From Paenactinomyces guangxiensis (GTDB taxonomy: Bacteria > Bacillota > Bacilli > Thermoactinomycetales > Thermoactinomycetaceae), in assembly GCF_016055185.1 (NCBI RefSeq), contig NZ_JAECVR010000002.1:1-64000 (forward strand): a stretch of 64,000 nucleotides of DNA, read 5' to 3'. Of the stretch, positions 52,705-60,280 are shown one piece after another (position 1 is the stretch's first letter; each line of letters starts with the position of its first letter). Under the pieces are notes generated by a model. That model did no database searches. It was not told the DNA's origin and saw nothing but the letters and a program-made list of their open reading frames with translations. A program made the translations under genes and the position numbers.

Positions 52705-53564
52705 GTCATATGTCTGTTCATCGCCCTGCTGTCATCGGAGCGGGAACGATGGGAATGGGAATTGCCGAATTTCTGGCGGCGGCCGGTCATCAAGTCCAAG
52801 TATATGAAATATCCGCGCAGATTTTTGAACGCGCGTTGGACAGTCTGAGAAAGCGTCTCCGAAAACAAGTGGAGAAGGGACGTTTCACAACCGGGTTTGC
52901 GGACGCCTTGATCAGTCGAATCCATCCTGTATACGAATTGCAAAAGTTACACAAAGCAGATGTCATTATTGAAGCGGCGGTTGAGCGGCTGGAAGTAAAG
53001 AAAGAGATCTTTTCACAATTAGATGCCGTTACCTCTCCCAAAGCTGTCCTGGCATCGAATACATCGTCTCTTTCCATCACATCGATTGCTTCCGCTCTAC
53101 AGCACCCTGAACGGGTTCTGGGATTGCATTTTTTTAACCCGGCTCAGAGAATGCCACTGGTTGAAGTTGTTTTAGGAGCAGAGACCGATCCCGGATTGGC
53201 TCAGGCGATGATGGACTGGATGATGCATCTCGGCAAAATACCGGTAAAAGTGGCGGATTCCCCCGGCTTTTTAGTCAACCGGGTGGCGCGGCCTTTTCAT
53301 CTTGAAGCGTACTGGATGGTCAGTGAAGGAGTCGCTTCCAAAGAACAAGTGGATCGGATTATGCGTTCCGCCGGCTTTAAAATGGGCCCGTTTGAATTAC
53401 AAGACCTGATCGGTATCGATATCAATTACGCCGCTTCCGTTTCCGTCTATGAAGGTTTTTTTCACGAACCTCGCTTTCGCCCCCATCCCCGGCAACAAAC
53501 GATGGTGGAGAGAGGCGCATTGGGCAGGAAGGTGGGAAAGGGGCATTACAACTATGGAAAATAG
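52701..53564 (+). CDS. paaH: 3-hydroxyacyl-CoA dehydrogenase (PaaH-like)
   Basis: This 287-residue protein has the NAD motif VIGAGTMGMGIAEFLAAAGH, the HFFNPAQRMPLVEVV segment and the C-terminal LVNRVARP helices with KMGPFELQDLIG. In the pathway PaaH oxidises 3-hydroxyadipyl-CoA to 3-oxoadipyl-CoA. GTG 52701 overlaps the EthD stop (GTGA). Confidence 0.9.
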   Translation: MSHMSVHRPAVIGAGTMGMGIAEFLAAAGHQVQVYEISAQIFERALDSLRKRLRKQVEKGRFTTGFADALISRIHPVYELQKLHKADVIIEAAVERLEVKKEIFSQLDAVTSPKAVLASNTSSLSITSIASALQHPERVLGLHFFNPAQRMPLVEVVLGAETDPGLAQAMMDWMMHLGKIPVKVADSPGFLVNRVARPFHLEAYWMVSEGVASKEQVDRIMRSAGFKMGPFELQDLIGIDINYAASVSVYEGFFHEPRFRPHPRQQTMVERGALGRKVGKGHYNYGK

Positions 53565-54273
53565 TGTTGTGCTGATCGGGAGTGGTCCACTTTTCGGGAA
53601 GGTAAAAGATACCCTCAATGATTACGGTGTCAATGTGATTCCGTTTGCAGCGTTTACTCTCGGGGATGTTCGCGCAGTGATTGACGTGGAATCAGGCATG
53701 ACTGAAACGAAAAAGGAACATCTGGTGCAGGTGGAGAGGTTGGTCGCATCAACGGTGCCCGTTTTTACATCAACTTTGCACCGTACCGCCACTGAGATCG
53801 CCTCCTGGATGAAGCATCCGGAGCGTGTTGTCGGCTTTTCGCCCCTGCTTTTGAAAGAGATGCACATTGTGGAAGTAAGCTGTCCCTTGCAAGCAGATCA
53901 AGACCCGACATGGAAGCAAAATCTTCTCTTCTGGACAGAACTTGGAAAAACAGCAGAAGTAGTCGGGGATGAACCGGGACTTGTCTTTCCCCGCACACTG
54001 GCTCTATTGGTCAATGAAGCAACCTTTGCTTTATCTGAACGAATCGCAAGCGCAGAAGATATTGATCTGGCGATGAAAAAAGGAACCAACTTTCCATTTG
54101 GTCCTCTGGAATGGGCAGATGCCATCGGGATTGATCAAGTGTTAGCCATTCTCACAGGCTTATACAGGGAGATGGGGGAAGAACGTTACCGTCCGGCACC
54201 CCTGTTGAAAAAGATGATGTATGCAGGCTATCTGGGACAAGCATCAGGCAGAGGTTTTTATCAGTATGAGTGA
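53554..54273 (+). CDS. Second 3-hydroxyacyl-CoA dehydrogenase-like protein with degenerate NAD-binding region
   Basis: This 239-residue protein keeps the C-terminal dehydrogenase half (SPLLLKEMHIVEVSCPL, LLVNEATFALSERIASAEDI, NFPFGPLEWADAIGIDQVL) but its N-terminal Rossmann part is short; the loop reads VLIGSGPLFGKV instead of GxGxMG. It overlaps the upstream gene by 11 bases. It may dimerise with or modulate PaaH, or act on a different CoA ester. Confidence 0.75.
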   Translation: MENSVVLIGSGPLFGKVKDTLNDYGVNVIPFAAFTLGDVRAVIDVESGMTETKKEHLVQVERLVASTVPVFTSTLHRTATEIASWMKHPERVVGFSPLLLKEMHIVEVSCPLQADQDPTWKQNLLFWTELGKTAEVVGDEPGLVFPRTLALLVNEATFALSERIASAEDIDLAMKKGTNFPFGPLEWADAIGIDQVLAILTGLYREMGEERYRPAPLLKKMMYAGYLGQASGRGFYQYE

Positions 54274-54301
54274 AGAAAGGGCTGCCCTTTGCGGAATGGG
54301 G

Positions 54302-54352
54302 GCGAGACAGAATTCTGCCTTCCCCCTTTGAGACACACAGTTTCACACAAAA
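54302..54352 (+). repeat. Dispersed repeat, long form, copy 2
   Basis: GCGAGACAGAATTCTGCC followed by TTCCCCCTTTGAGACACACA and GTTTCACACAAAAA, about 50 bases like the inverted copy at 9301-9351. It sits just before the ribosome binding site of the thiolase gene. Confidence 0.75.
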
Positions 54353-54369
54353 AGGTGGTGAATGGATAC

Positions 54370-55581
54370 TTGCAACGAGAAGTAGTGATTGTTGATGCAG
54401 TTCGTACTCCGATTGGAAGATTTCAGGGATCGCTCAGCTCTGTTCGTCCCGATGATTTGGCTGCAAGTGTCATACGCGCTTTGCTGGAACGGCAAGCTGA
54501 GTTTGATCCGGTTCATGTGGAAGATGTTATTTTCGGTTGTGCCAATCAGGCCGGTGAAGATAATCGCAATATCGCTCGCATGGCTCTCCTCCTGGCGGGT
54601 TTGCCCGACAAAGTCGGCGGATGTACCGTCAATCGCCTGTGCGGTTCCGGCCTGGAAGCGGTCAATCAGGCCACAGCCGCGATTGCCGTGGGTTGTGGCG
54701 AGGTAATGATTGCCGGAGGGGTGGAGAGCATGAGCCGGGCTCCCCTGGTGATGCTGAAACCGGAAGATATGTTTGCCCGGGGAAATCAAACTCTGGTCGA
54801 TTCTACGTTAGGCTGGCGGTTCGTCAACCCTCGTCTGGCGAAAATGTATGATCCGATCAGTATGGGGGAGACCGCAGAAAATGTAGCTGAAAAGTTTGGA
54901 ATCTCCCGGGAAGAGCAGGATCAATTTGCGATCACCAGCCTACAGAGATCCAAAGCTGCGTGGGAGCAAGGGAAGTTTGCCGACGAAGTGATCCCGGTTC
55001 CGGTAACAAAAAGAGATGGAGACACCTTTCTCTTTGCACAGGATGAACACCCCCGCCCTCAGACCACATTGGAAAAGCTCTCCCAATTGCTTCCTGCTTT
55101 CCGGGAAGGAGGAAGCGTGACGGCTGGCAACTCTTCGGGCATCAATGACGGAGCCTCTGCCGTGTTGCTGATGGAAAAAGAGTTTGCTTGCAAACAGGGG
55201 GCCACTCCTCTTGCCAGAATCGCCGGTTTTGCAGTGGCAGGTGTTCATCCCCACTATATGGGTATGGGCCCTGTTGAAGCAACACGCAAAGTATTGCAGC
55301 GGACCGGGCTGACAGTGAAGGACCTTGATCTGGTCGAGTTAAATGAAGCTTTTGCCGCACAAGCGTTAGCCTGTATGCGTGAACTCGGCTTCGATGCCGG
55401 CAAGGTAAATGTCAACGGCGGAGCCATCGCTCTGGGCCACCCTCTCGGTGCCAGCGGGGCGAGAATTATGACCACGTTAGTTCACGAACTAAAGCGCCGT
55501 GGCGGACGATACGGGCTGGCTACCATGTGTATCGGGGTGGGGCAGGGCATTGCCACCCTGATTGAACGAGTGGACGGGTGA
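54370..55581 (+). CDS. paaJ: Acetyl-CoA acyltransferase (3-oxoadipyl-CoA thiolase, PaaJ-like)
   Basis: This 403-residue thiolase has [13 protein letters not shown] at the start, nucleophile Cys91 in [14 protein letters not shown], the [17 protein letters not shown]is motif and MCIGVGQG with the second Cys. It cleaves 3-oxoadipyl-CoA to succinyl-CoA and acetyl-CoA. The frame is open from 54289 but homology starts at TTG 54370, with AGGTGGTGA upstream; the sequence before it is the dispersed repeat. Confidence 0.9.
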   Translation: MQREVVIVDAVRTPIGRFQGSLSSVRPDDLAASVIRALLERQAEFDPVHVEDVIFGCANQAGEDNRNIARMALLLAGLPDKVGGCTVNRLCGSGLEAVNQATAAIAVGCGEVMIAGGVESMSRAPLVMLKPEDMFARGNQTLVDSTLGWRFVNPRLAKMYDPISMGETAENVAEKFGISREEQDQFAITSLQRSKAAWEQGKFADEVIPVPVTKRDGDTFLFAQDEHPRPQTTLEKLSQLLPAFREGGSVTAGNSSGINDGASAVLLMEKEFACKQGATPLARIAGFAVAGVHPHYMGMGPVEATRKVLQRTGLTVKDLDLVELNEAFAAQALACMRELGFDAGKVNVNGGAIALGHPLGASGARIMTTLVHELKRRGGRYGLATMCIGVGQGIATLIERVDG

Positions 55582-55657
55582 GAAAACCCGGCTGCAGGCA
55601 AATGAAATATTATCTTCATTCGCAAAAAAATCCAACGGGTATGAGGAGAGGATTTGC

Positions 55658-57157
55658 ATGCTGAAAGAAAAAAATGAATTATTAAAAGAAGAGTACCATC
55701 TTTTGATCAACGGAGAACATCTGCCGGGCGGGTCTGGACAATTCTTTGATATATTTAACCCGGCCACGGGCGAAAAACTGGCTCAAGTCGCCAAAGCGAC
55801 ACGTGATGATGTAGACAAAGCGGTGGCTTCAGCCCGGGAAGCGCTGGAAAATGGGAAATGGGCCCGCTGGCCGGCCTCACGACGGGGACAAATCCTGAAC
55901 AAAGTGGCAGCCATCATGCGTCAGCGTTTTAACGCTCTGGTTGAATTAGAAGTGCTCAACAGCGGAAAATCCCTCTCTGCCGCGAAAGGACAAGTGATGC
56001 AGGCGATTGAAGACTTTGAACTCTACGCGGGAGCCGTTTCCACGATCTCGGGCCATACGAAACCTGTTCCCAACGGTTTTTTCCATTACTCCACCAAAGA
56101 ACCGGTCGGTGTCTGCGCGCAGATTGTGCCCTGGAATTATCCGTTGATGATGGCGGCGTGGAAGGTAGCCCCGGCACTGGCAGCAGGTTGTACCCTGATC
56201 TTGAAACCTGCCAGCCTCACCCCGCTTACCGCTCTGGTGCTGGCCGATATCTGCCATGAAGCAGGTGTGCCTGCCGGTGTCATCAACGTAATTACAGGGA
56301 GCGGGTCAGATGTGGGCGCTTATCTGGTTGAACATCCCGGTGTGGATAAAGTGGCATTTACCGGGGAGACAGCAACGGGTAAAGATATCATGGCCAAAGC
56401 ATCCGAAACATTAAAAAGGGTAACCCTGGAACTGGGTGGCAAGTCACCAAATATCGTCTTTGCGGATGCCGACCTTGAAGGAGCGGTCAATGGTTCTGTG
56501 TTTGGCATCTACTACAATACCGGCCAATCGTGTGAAGCCCGCTCCCGCCTCTTTGTCCATGAAGATATTTATGACAAGTTTATTGAAAAATTTGTGGAGA
56601 AAACAAAAAAGCTGAAACTGGGTGATCCGCTCAGTGAAGAAACCCATGTGGGGGCGATTATCTCCCAGGCACAGCTGGACACGATTGATTCCTACGTGCA
56701 GCTGGCCAAAGAGGAAGGAGCGCGTGTTCTCTACGGCGGAAAACGGCCGGAAGGGTCAGAGTTTGAAAAAGGCTTCTGGTATGAGCCCACGGTGATCATT
56801 GATGTCACCAACGACATGCGGGTGGCACAGGAGGAAATATTCGGCCCGGTGGTTGTAGTGATGAAGTTTAAAGACGAAAAAGAGGTGATCCGGCTGGCCA
56901 ATGATACTATCTACGGACTGGCAGCCGCTCTCTGGACCAGAGATTTCAGCCGCGCCCATCGTGTCGCAGCCCAACTCAAAGCGGGCATCATCATGATCAA
57001 CAATCCGTTTTCCGCATTCCCGGGCCTGCCTTTTGGCGGATACAAACAATCCGGCTTTGGACGGGAGCTGGCGCTTGAGTCCCTCGACCTCTATATGGAG
57101 ACAAAAAGTGTCCTCTCCTATGTGGGACCCAAGTCACTCAATCCGTTCGGTGTCTAG
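55658..57157 (+). CDS. Aldehyde dehydrogenase
   Basis: This 499-residue NAD(P)-dependent aldehyde dehydrogenase has PWNYPLMMAAWKVAPALAAG, FTGETATGK, the LELGGKSPNIV Glu segment and catalytic Cys292 in NTGQSCEARSR. In this operon it may oxidise phenylacetaldehyde to phenylacetate, or a ring-opened aldehyde in place of the PaaZ domain. ATG 55658 with GAGGAGAGG is chosen. Confidence 0.9.
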   Translation: MLKEKNELLKEEYHLLINGEHLPGGSGQFFDIFNPATGEKLAQVAKATRDDVDKAVASAREALENGKWARWPASRRGQILNKVAAIMRQRFNALVELEVLNSGKSLSAAKGQVMQAIEDFELYAGAVSTISGHTKPVPNGFFHYSTKEPVGVCAQIVPWNYPLMMAAWKVAPALAAGCTLILKPASLTPLTALVLADICHEAGVPAGVINVITGSGSDVGAYLVEHPGVDKVAFTGETATGKDIMAKASETLKRVTLELGGKSPNIVFADADLEGAVNGSVFGIYYNTGQSCEARSRLFVHEDIYDKFIEKFVEKTKKLKLGDPLSEETHVGAIISQAQLDTIDSYVQLAKEEGARVLYGGKRPEGSEFEKGFWYEPTVIIDVTNDMRVAQEEIFGPVVVVMKFKDEKEVIRLANDTIYGLAAALWTRDFSRAHRVAAQLKAGIIMINNPFSAFPGLPFGGYKQSGFGRELALESLDLYMETKSVLSYVGPKSLNPFGV

Positions 57158-57166
57158 GAGGCATCG

Positions 57167-57559
57167 ATGAAACCAGGGCTTGTTCCGGGTTATGAAGAAA
57201 AGATGGTGATCACTGTCACGGACGAGATGGCCGCCTCTTTTGGGGGGGAGATGGTTCACCCTGCTTTATCTACAGTCACTATGGTTTACTACATGGAATG
57301 GGTGGGGCGTAAAGTGATCCTGCCTTTTCTTGAAGCAGGGGAAGAGGGAGTTGGTGCTTCCATCAACGTGAGGCACCGTGCCCCTGCACCGTTGGGCAAA
57401 CAGGTAACCTTTGTCGCCAGGGTGACACAATCCACCCCCAACAAAGTCGTATGTACAGTACTTGCCGAGCACAACCGCGCCATTGTCGGTGAAGGTGAAT
57501 TTACACAAATCATTTTGCCAAAAGAGCGGATTCGGGAAAACATTGAACGGATGAAATAG
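57167..57559 (+). CDS. FlK-like (fluoroacetyl-CoA thioesterase family) hotdog thioesterase
   Basis: This 130-residue hotdog-fold protein resembles fluoroacetyl-CoA thioesterase FlK: VHPALSTVTMVYYMEWVGRK, LEAGEEGVGASINVRHRAPA. It would hydrolyse a dead-end CoA ester of the pathway, a role PaaI/PaaY play elsewhere. It starts 9 bases after the dehydrogenase gene behind AGGAGG and ends the operon. Confidence 0.82.
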   Translation: MKPGLVPGYEEKMVITVTDEMAASFGGEMVHPALSTVTMVYYMEWVGRKVILPFLEAGEEGVGASINVRHRAPAPLGKQVTFVARVTQSTPNKVVCTVLAEHNRAIVGEGEFTQIILPKERIRENIERMK

Positions 57560-57566
57560 CTTTAAG

Positions 57567-57606
57567 GTGCTTGATCCTTCACTCAAGGGTCGGCGCCATT
57601 TTTTAT
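57567..57606 (+). terminator. Terminator of the phenylacetate operon
   Basis: GGTGC...GATCCTT pairs with AAGGGTC...GCGCC (with G-U pairs), followed by ATTTTTTATT. Confidence 0.7.
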
Positions 57607-57620
57607 TATTGAAAAATCTC

Positions 57621-58352
57621 CTATACTTTGACTAACGGACAAATGAAAGCTTTCATCTTGGAAGCATAGTGAAGAACCGGTCGGGTGTCCGGAAGGGTAA
57701 TCTTACAGGCTTCTGCCATCGTGTTCCTGGAAATATCTGCTTCTGCATATTGCAGAGGCCAGGGGTGATGGGACAGATCTCCTTGATAGAGCCGGCGTTT
57801 GTGAACGGTGTACAGGGTATAGCGGTCTGTTAACCAGTGGTCGAGCGACCCTTCCCGTGCCTGAAATACGGATGAGTATGGGCGGTAACTTACTCTAAAC
57901 TCCGCAGAAAATGCCTGTGTATGTGTGCGGCGGCTGGAATAGCGGATCTCGCTGCCTTTTCTTTGCAAATGGATCCGAGCGTTATAGAATGGCAGATGTA
58001 AAAATATCCGGGATACAGCCGCTGCTAATCTGTGTGCCGCATCAATGCTGAAAAAATAGACACCGGGATGGCCGCCAACCACGACATAGGTTCGCAAATT
58101 AATCTGGGGAAACCGGCTGGCCAGGGGGATTGGCGGGAGTCCTTTCAAGCGGATTTGCCGGATATCAAACGGAACCAGGCTGATCCATGCAGTTCTATCA
58201 TAGGTATCAATCCGGAGCTGATCCGGAACAAGATCACAAATCTGTCCGACCGGGACAGGCCAGTGCACAAACAACAAGTCCGTCCATGTCTGAGTCATCA
58301 CCCAGCGATGAGCAGGGACATTCGCGGAAGGTTGCCTGATTTGATGAAGCAT
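57621..58352 (-). CDS. YqjF-like protein (DUF2071)
   Basis: This 243-residue protein matches the DUF2071/YqjF family: MTQTWTDLLFVHWPVPVGQI at the start, RTAWISLVPFDI, then NLRTYVVVGGHPGVYFFSID and a C-terminal AEAC region. The function of the family is unknown. It converges on the phenylacetate operon. Confidence 0.85.
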   Translation of the reverse strand: MLHQIRQPSANVPAHRWVMTQTWTDLLFVHWPVPVGQICDLVPDQLRIDTYDRTAWISLVPFDIRQIRLKGLPPIPLASRFPQINLRTYVVVGGHPGVYFFSIDAAHRLAAAVSRIFLHLPFYNARIHLQRKGSEIRYSSRRTHTQAFSAEFRVSYRPYSSVFQAREGSLDHWLTDRYTLYTVHKRRLYQGDLSHHPWPLQYAEADISRNTMAEACKITLPDTRPVLHYASKMKAFICPLVKV

Positions 58353-58408
58353 GTTCTATCACCCCGCAACACTAAAATACTTAAAACAGGGGAGGTTTTT
58401 ATAAAATG

Positions 58409-58491
58409 TGAGCGAGAAAACCCTTTGCTTCAGCATTAGGATGAAAGCGAGCGTCAAACGAACGGGGGTTCATCCCTTGCTAGTCTGACAA
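58409..58491 (+). ncRNA. Two-hairpin structured element, copy 3 (TnpB omega-RNA-like)
   Basis: GAGCGAGAAAACC, a hairpin around TTGCTTCAGCA, GGATGAAAGCGAGC and a second stem GTCAAAC/GTCTGAC enclosing GGGGGTTCATCCC. It shares over 30 identical bases with the copy at 35986-36070 (minus strand), and its second stem is slightly decayed. Confidence 0.45.
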
Positions 58492-58857
58492 TCTTTAAGT
58501 AAAATATTCTTTTTAACGGACATCCTCGGGCTGAGGAATTGTGTAAAAGGGTTCCACTGGTACTGCTTACCGTTCAGCGATCGTACCTCACTGGGTGGTC
58601 GCAAGCAGAATTCCACAGCGACCATCGGGAGTGCCTGTGCTTCAGCCGTGTGAAGAGGTCAAATTGTTTGAATCAGTATGAAGGAAAAGAACTGACGTCA
58701 AAGAGCTGGAATTATTTATCCGGTTTGCCAGTTTCAGGAGGATTGCTGCCTCGAGAAAAGGGTCCATGACAGCGCTTCCTGCTTTGGAACAAGTAAAGAA
58801 ACATCTTAGTTGGAGAATGAATGTGCAAGTTTCGGCCTGTTTGTGAAAATGGGTATA

Positions 58858-58888
58858 AAAAGCTGAGAAACAGTTCTTCTCAGCTTTC
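58858..58888 (-). terminator. Terminator of the 67-residue gene
   Basis: AGCTGAGAA (58861-58869) pairs with TTCTCAGCT (58877-58885); on the minus strand the stem is followed by TTTTTAT. Confidence 0.75.
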
Positions 58889-58903
58889 TTACCGGTTTTT
58901 TAC

Positions 58904-59107
58904 CTAAGGCAGTGGTTTTTGTATCCTGTTGAACGGATCAGAGCGCCCTTCTTTCATTTCCTCCGGATTATCGGTAATATGAGGGTTTAAACCGTAAGAT
59001 TCCTGTATTCCGGCGGTAATATGTGAAGTTGGGTCATGTTCAGCCGGATTGTCGGCCAACCGTCCGTCATTCCATTCACTTTTTGCGTTTAAATCTTTTT
59101 TTGTCAC
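58904..59107 (-). CDS. Small hydrophilic hypothetical protein, 67 residues
   Basis: GTG 59107 behind GGAGGTG opens a 67-codon frame. The product is very hydrophilic, rich in Asn, Asp, Pro and His (EWNDGRLADNPAEHDPTSHI, NPHITDNPEEMKEGRSDPF). It resembles small disordered spore- or stress-associated proteins in composition, but no family was recognised. It has its own terminator. Confidence 0.55.
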   Translation of the reverse strand: MTKKDLNAKSEWNDGRLADNPAEHDPTSHITAGIQESYGLNPHITDNPEEMKEGRSDPFNRIQKPLP

Positions 59108-59216
59108 TGGAAGCACCTCCGGAAACCTTTTTGCTTATATTTCCCCATAACACCGATGTTATTTGGTGAAAGACGATACTAAATAAGCTGTAGGCATCCG
59201 GGGAATAAAAAAAGTC

Positions 59217-59245
59217 TTGACACATCCTTCATTCCATGATAAATT
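59217..59245 (+). promoter_or_regulatory. Promoter of tRNA-Leu
   Basis: TTGACA (59217-59222), 17-nt spacer, TAAATT (59240-59245), then ATATCTTGTCG, a start-region sequence shared with the tRNA-Pro promoter at 59872. Confidence 0.65.
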
Positions 59246-59298
59246 ATATCTTGTCGTTGCGATGTGCTAAATAAAAAGGCAAATAATAATATCAACAT

Positions 59299-59384
59299 GC
59301 CGAAGTGGCGGAATTGGCAGACGCGCACGACTCAAAATCGTGTTCCTTTGTGGAGTGTGGGTTCGAGTCCCACCTTCGGCACCA
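59299..59384 (+). tRNA. tRNA-Leu (CAA)
   Basis: Acceptor GCCGAAG (59299-59305) pairs with CTTCGGC (59374-59380); the anticodon stem CACGA/TCGTG holds loop CTCAAAA with anticodon CAA, decoding UUG. A long variable arm and the GGTTCGAGTCC T-arm are present, and CCA is encoded. Confidence 0.95.
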
Positions 59385-59565
59385 AAAAACGGCAAGACAG
59401 CGAATGCTTCTCAAAAAAGAAGGATTCGCTGTCTTTTTTTTGACCAAAATCCAAACGAATATATTTTTTCCGCATAGTATGTCTACGAGAGATATCAAAA
59501 CATGAAATGGATCTCTCACATAAAACTTTTCATCTCCTTTAGGAAGGGGGAGGAGGGTGGATTGG

Positions 59566-59757
59566 ATGAGCCGTTTCCGTAACTATGGTTTTTGGCTTTC
59601 CACAGCTGCGTTTGCAATGATGTTGCTCAAAGCGTTTGGCATGGACATCGGGAATGCGGAATACAATGAGTGGGTCAACTCGATTCTTGGTCTTCTCGTC
59701 ATGCTCGGTATTATTAACAATCCTACCACCAAAAACAAAGGTTATTTGGACGATTAA
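59566..59757 (+). CDS. Phi-LC3-type holin-like membrane protein
   Basis: This 63-residue protein has two hydrophobic segments (GFWLSTAAFAMMLLKAFGM and SILGLLVMLGIINNP) and the NNPTTKNKGYLDD tail typical of phi-LC3-family phage holins. Holins form membrane pores in phage lysis. No endolysin or other phage gene is adjacent, so it is a domesticated or orphan holin. ATG 59566 with AGGAGGG is chosen. Confidence 0.7.
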   Translation: MSRFRNYGFWLSTAAFAMMLLKAFGMDIGNAEYNEWVNSILGLLVMLGIINNPTTKNKGYLDD

Positions 59758-59781
59758 ACAGGGAACAGGTCCAAACAGACT

Positions 59782-59809
59782 GGGATGAAGCACTCATCCC
59801 TGTTTGTTT
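59782..59809 (+). terminator. Terminator of the holin-like gene
   Basis: GGGATGA (59782-59788) pairs with TCATCCC (59794-59800), followed by TGTTTGTTTG. Confidence 0.7.
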
Positions 59810-59871
59810 GCTAAAAGGCCGCCTGCCCGTGATATAACAGTAAATTTTCTCAATAAAATAGATACGCTATG

Positions 59872-59900
59872 TTGACATTCCCTGTGTTGCATGTTACATT
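59872..59900 (+). promoter_or_regulatory. Promoter of the tRNA-Pro pair
   Basis: TTGACA (59872-59877), 17-nt spacer, TACATT (59895-59900), followed by ATATCTTGTCG as in the tRNA-Leu promoter. Confidence 0.7.
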
Positions 59901-59937
59901 ATATCTTGTCGCTTAATCAGACTTAAAATGAAAAGAT

Positions 59938-60014
59938 CGGGATGTGGCTCAGCTTGGTAGAGCACCTGGTTTGGGACCAGGGGGTCGCAGGTTCGAATCC
60001 TGTCATCCCGACCA
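59938..60014 (+). tRNA. tRNA-Pro (TGG), copy 1
   Basis: A 77-nt cloverleaf: acceptor CGGGATG/CATCCCG, anticodon stem CCTGG/CCAGG with anticodon TGG, T-arm GGTTCGAATCC and encoded CCA. Confidence 0.95.
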
Positions 60015-60048
60015 TTTTAGTGCAAAAACAGTATAAAAATAAGAATAA

Positions 60049-60125
60049 CGGGATGTGGCTCAGCTTGGTAGAGCACCTGGTTTGGGACCAGGGGGTCGCA
60101 GGTTCAAATCCTGTCATCCCGACCA
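60049..60125 (+). tRNA. tRNA-Pro (TGG), copy 2
   Basis: Identical to copy 1 apart from one base in the T-loop (GGTTCAAATCC for GGTTCGAATCC). It lies 34 bases after copy 1 and is probably on the same transcript. Confidence 0.95.
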
Positions 60126-60133
60126 CATAGATA

Positions 60134-60169
60134 AGACTGCCGACTGGTAAAATGGCCGGCAGTCTTTTT
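60134..60169 (+). terminator. Terminator of the tRNA-Pro pair
   Basis: AGACTGCCG (60134-60142) pairs with CGGCAGTCT (60157-60165), followed by TTTTC. Confidence 0.9.
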
Positions 60170-60280
60170 CTGTTCGGGGGATACGGGTCTCTAAAGAATA
60201 CTATCAATCCTGTTCAGATTCCAACCAGACTTCCCATCACGTCTCAGGTTCGTTTGCACTCACGTAAATAGGAACAATGC

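Larger units (their letters stand above)
58353..58903. other. 550-bp intergenic region with a TnpB-type remnant
   Basis: Besides the structured element at 58409-58491 and the terminator at 58858-58888, the middle (58500-58790) is GC-richer and may be the decayed remainder of the same insertion element. No transposase frame is recognisable; a 76-codon frame at 58539 has no known similarity. Confidence 0.4.

Noticed and set aside
58539..58769. Frame of 76 codons in the third TnpB-type remnant
   Set aside because: No TnpA, TnpB or other similarity and no ribosome binding site; probably decayed element DNA.
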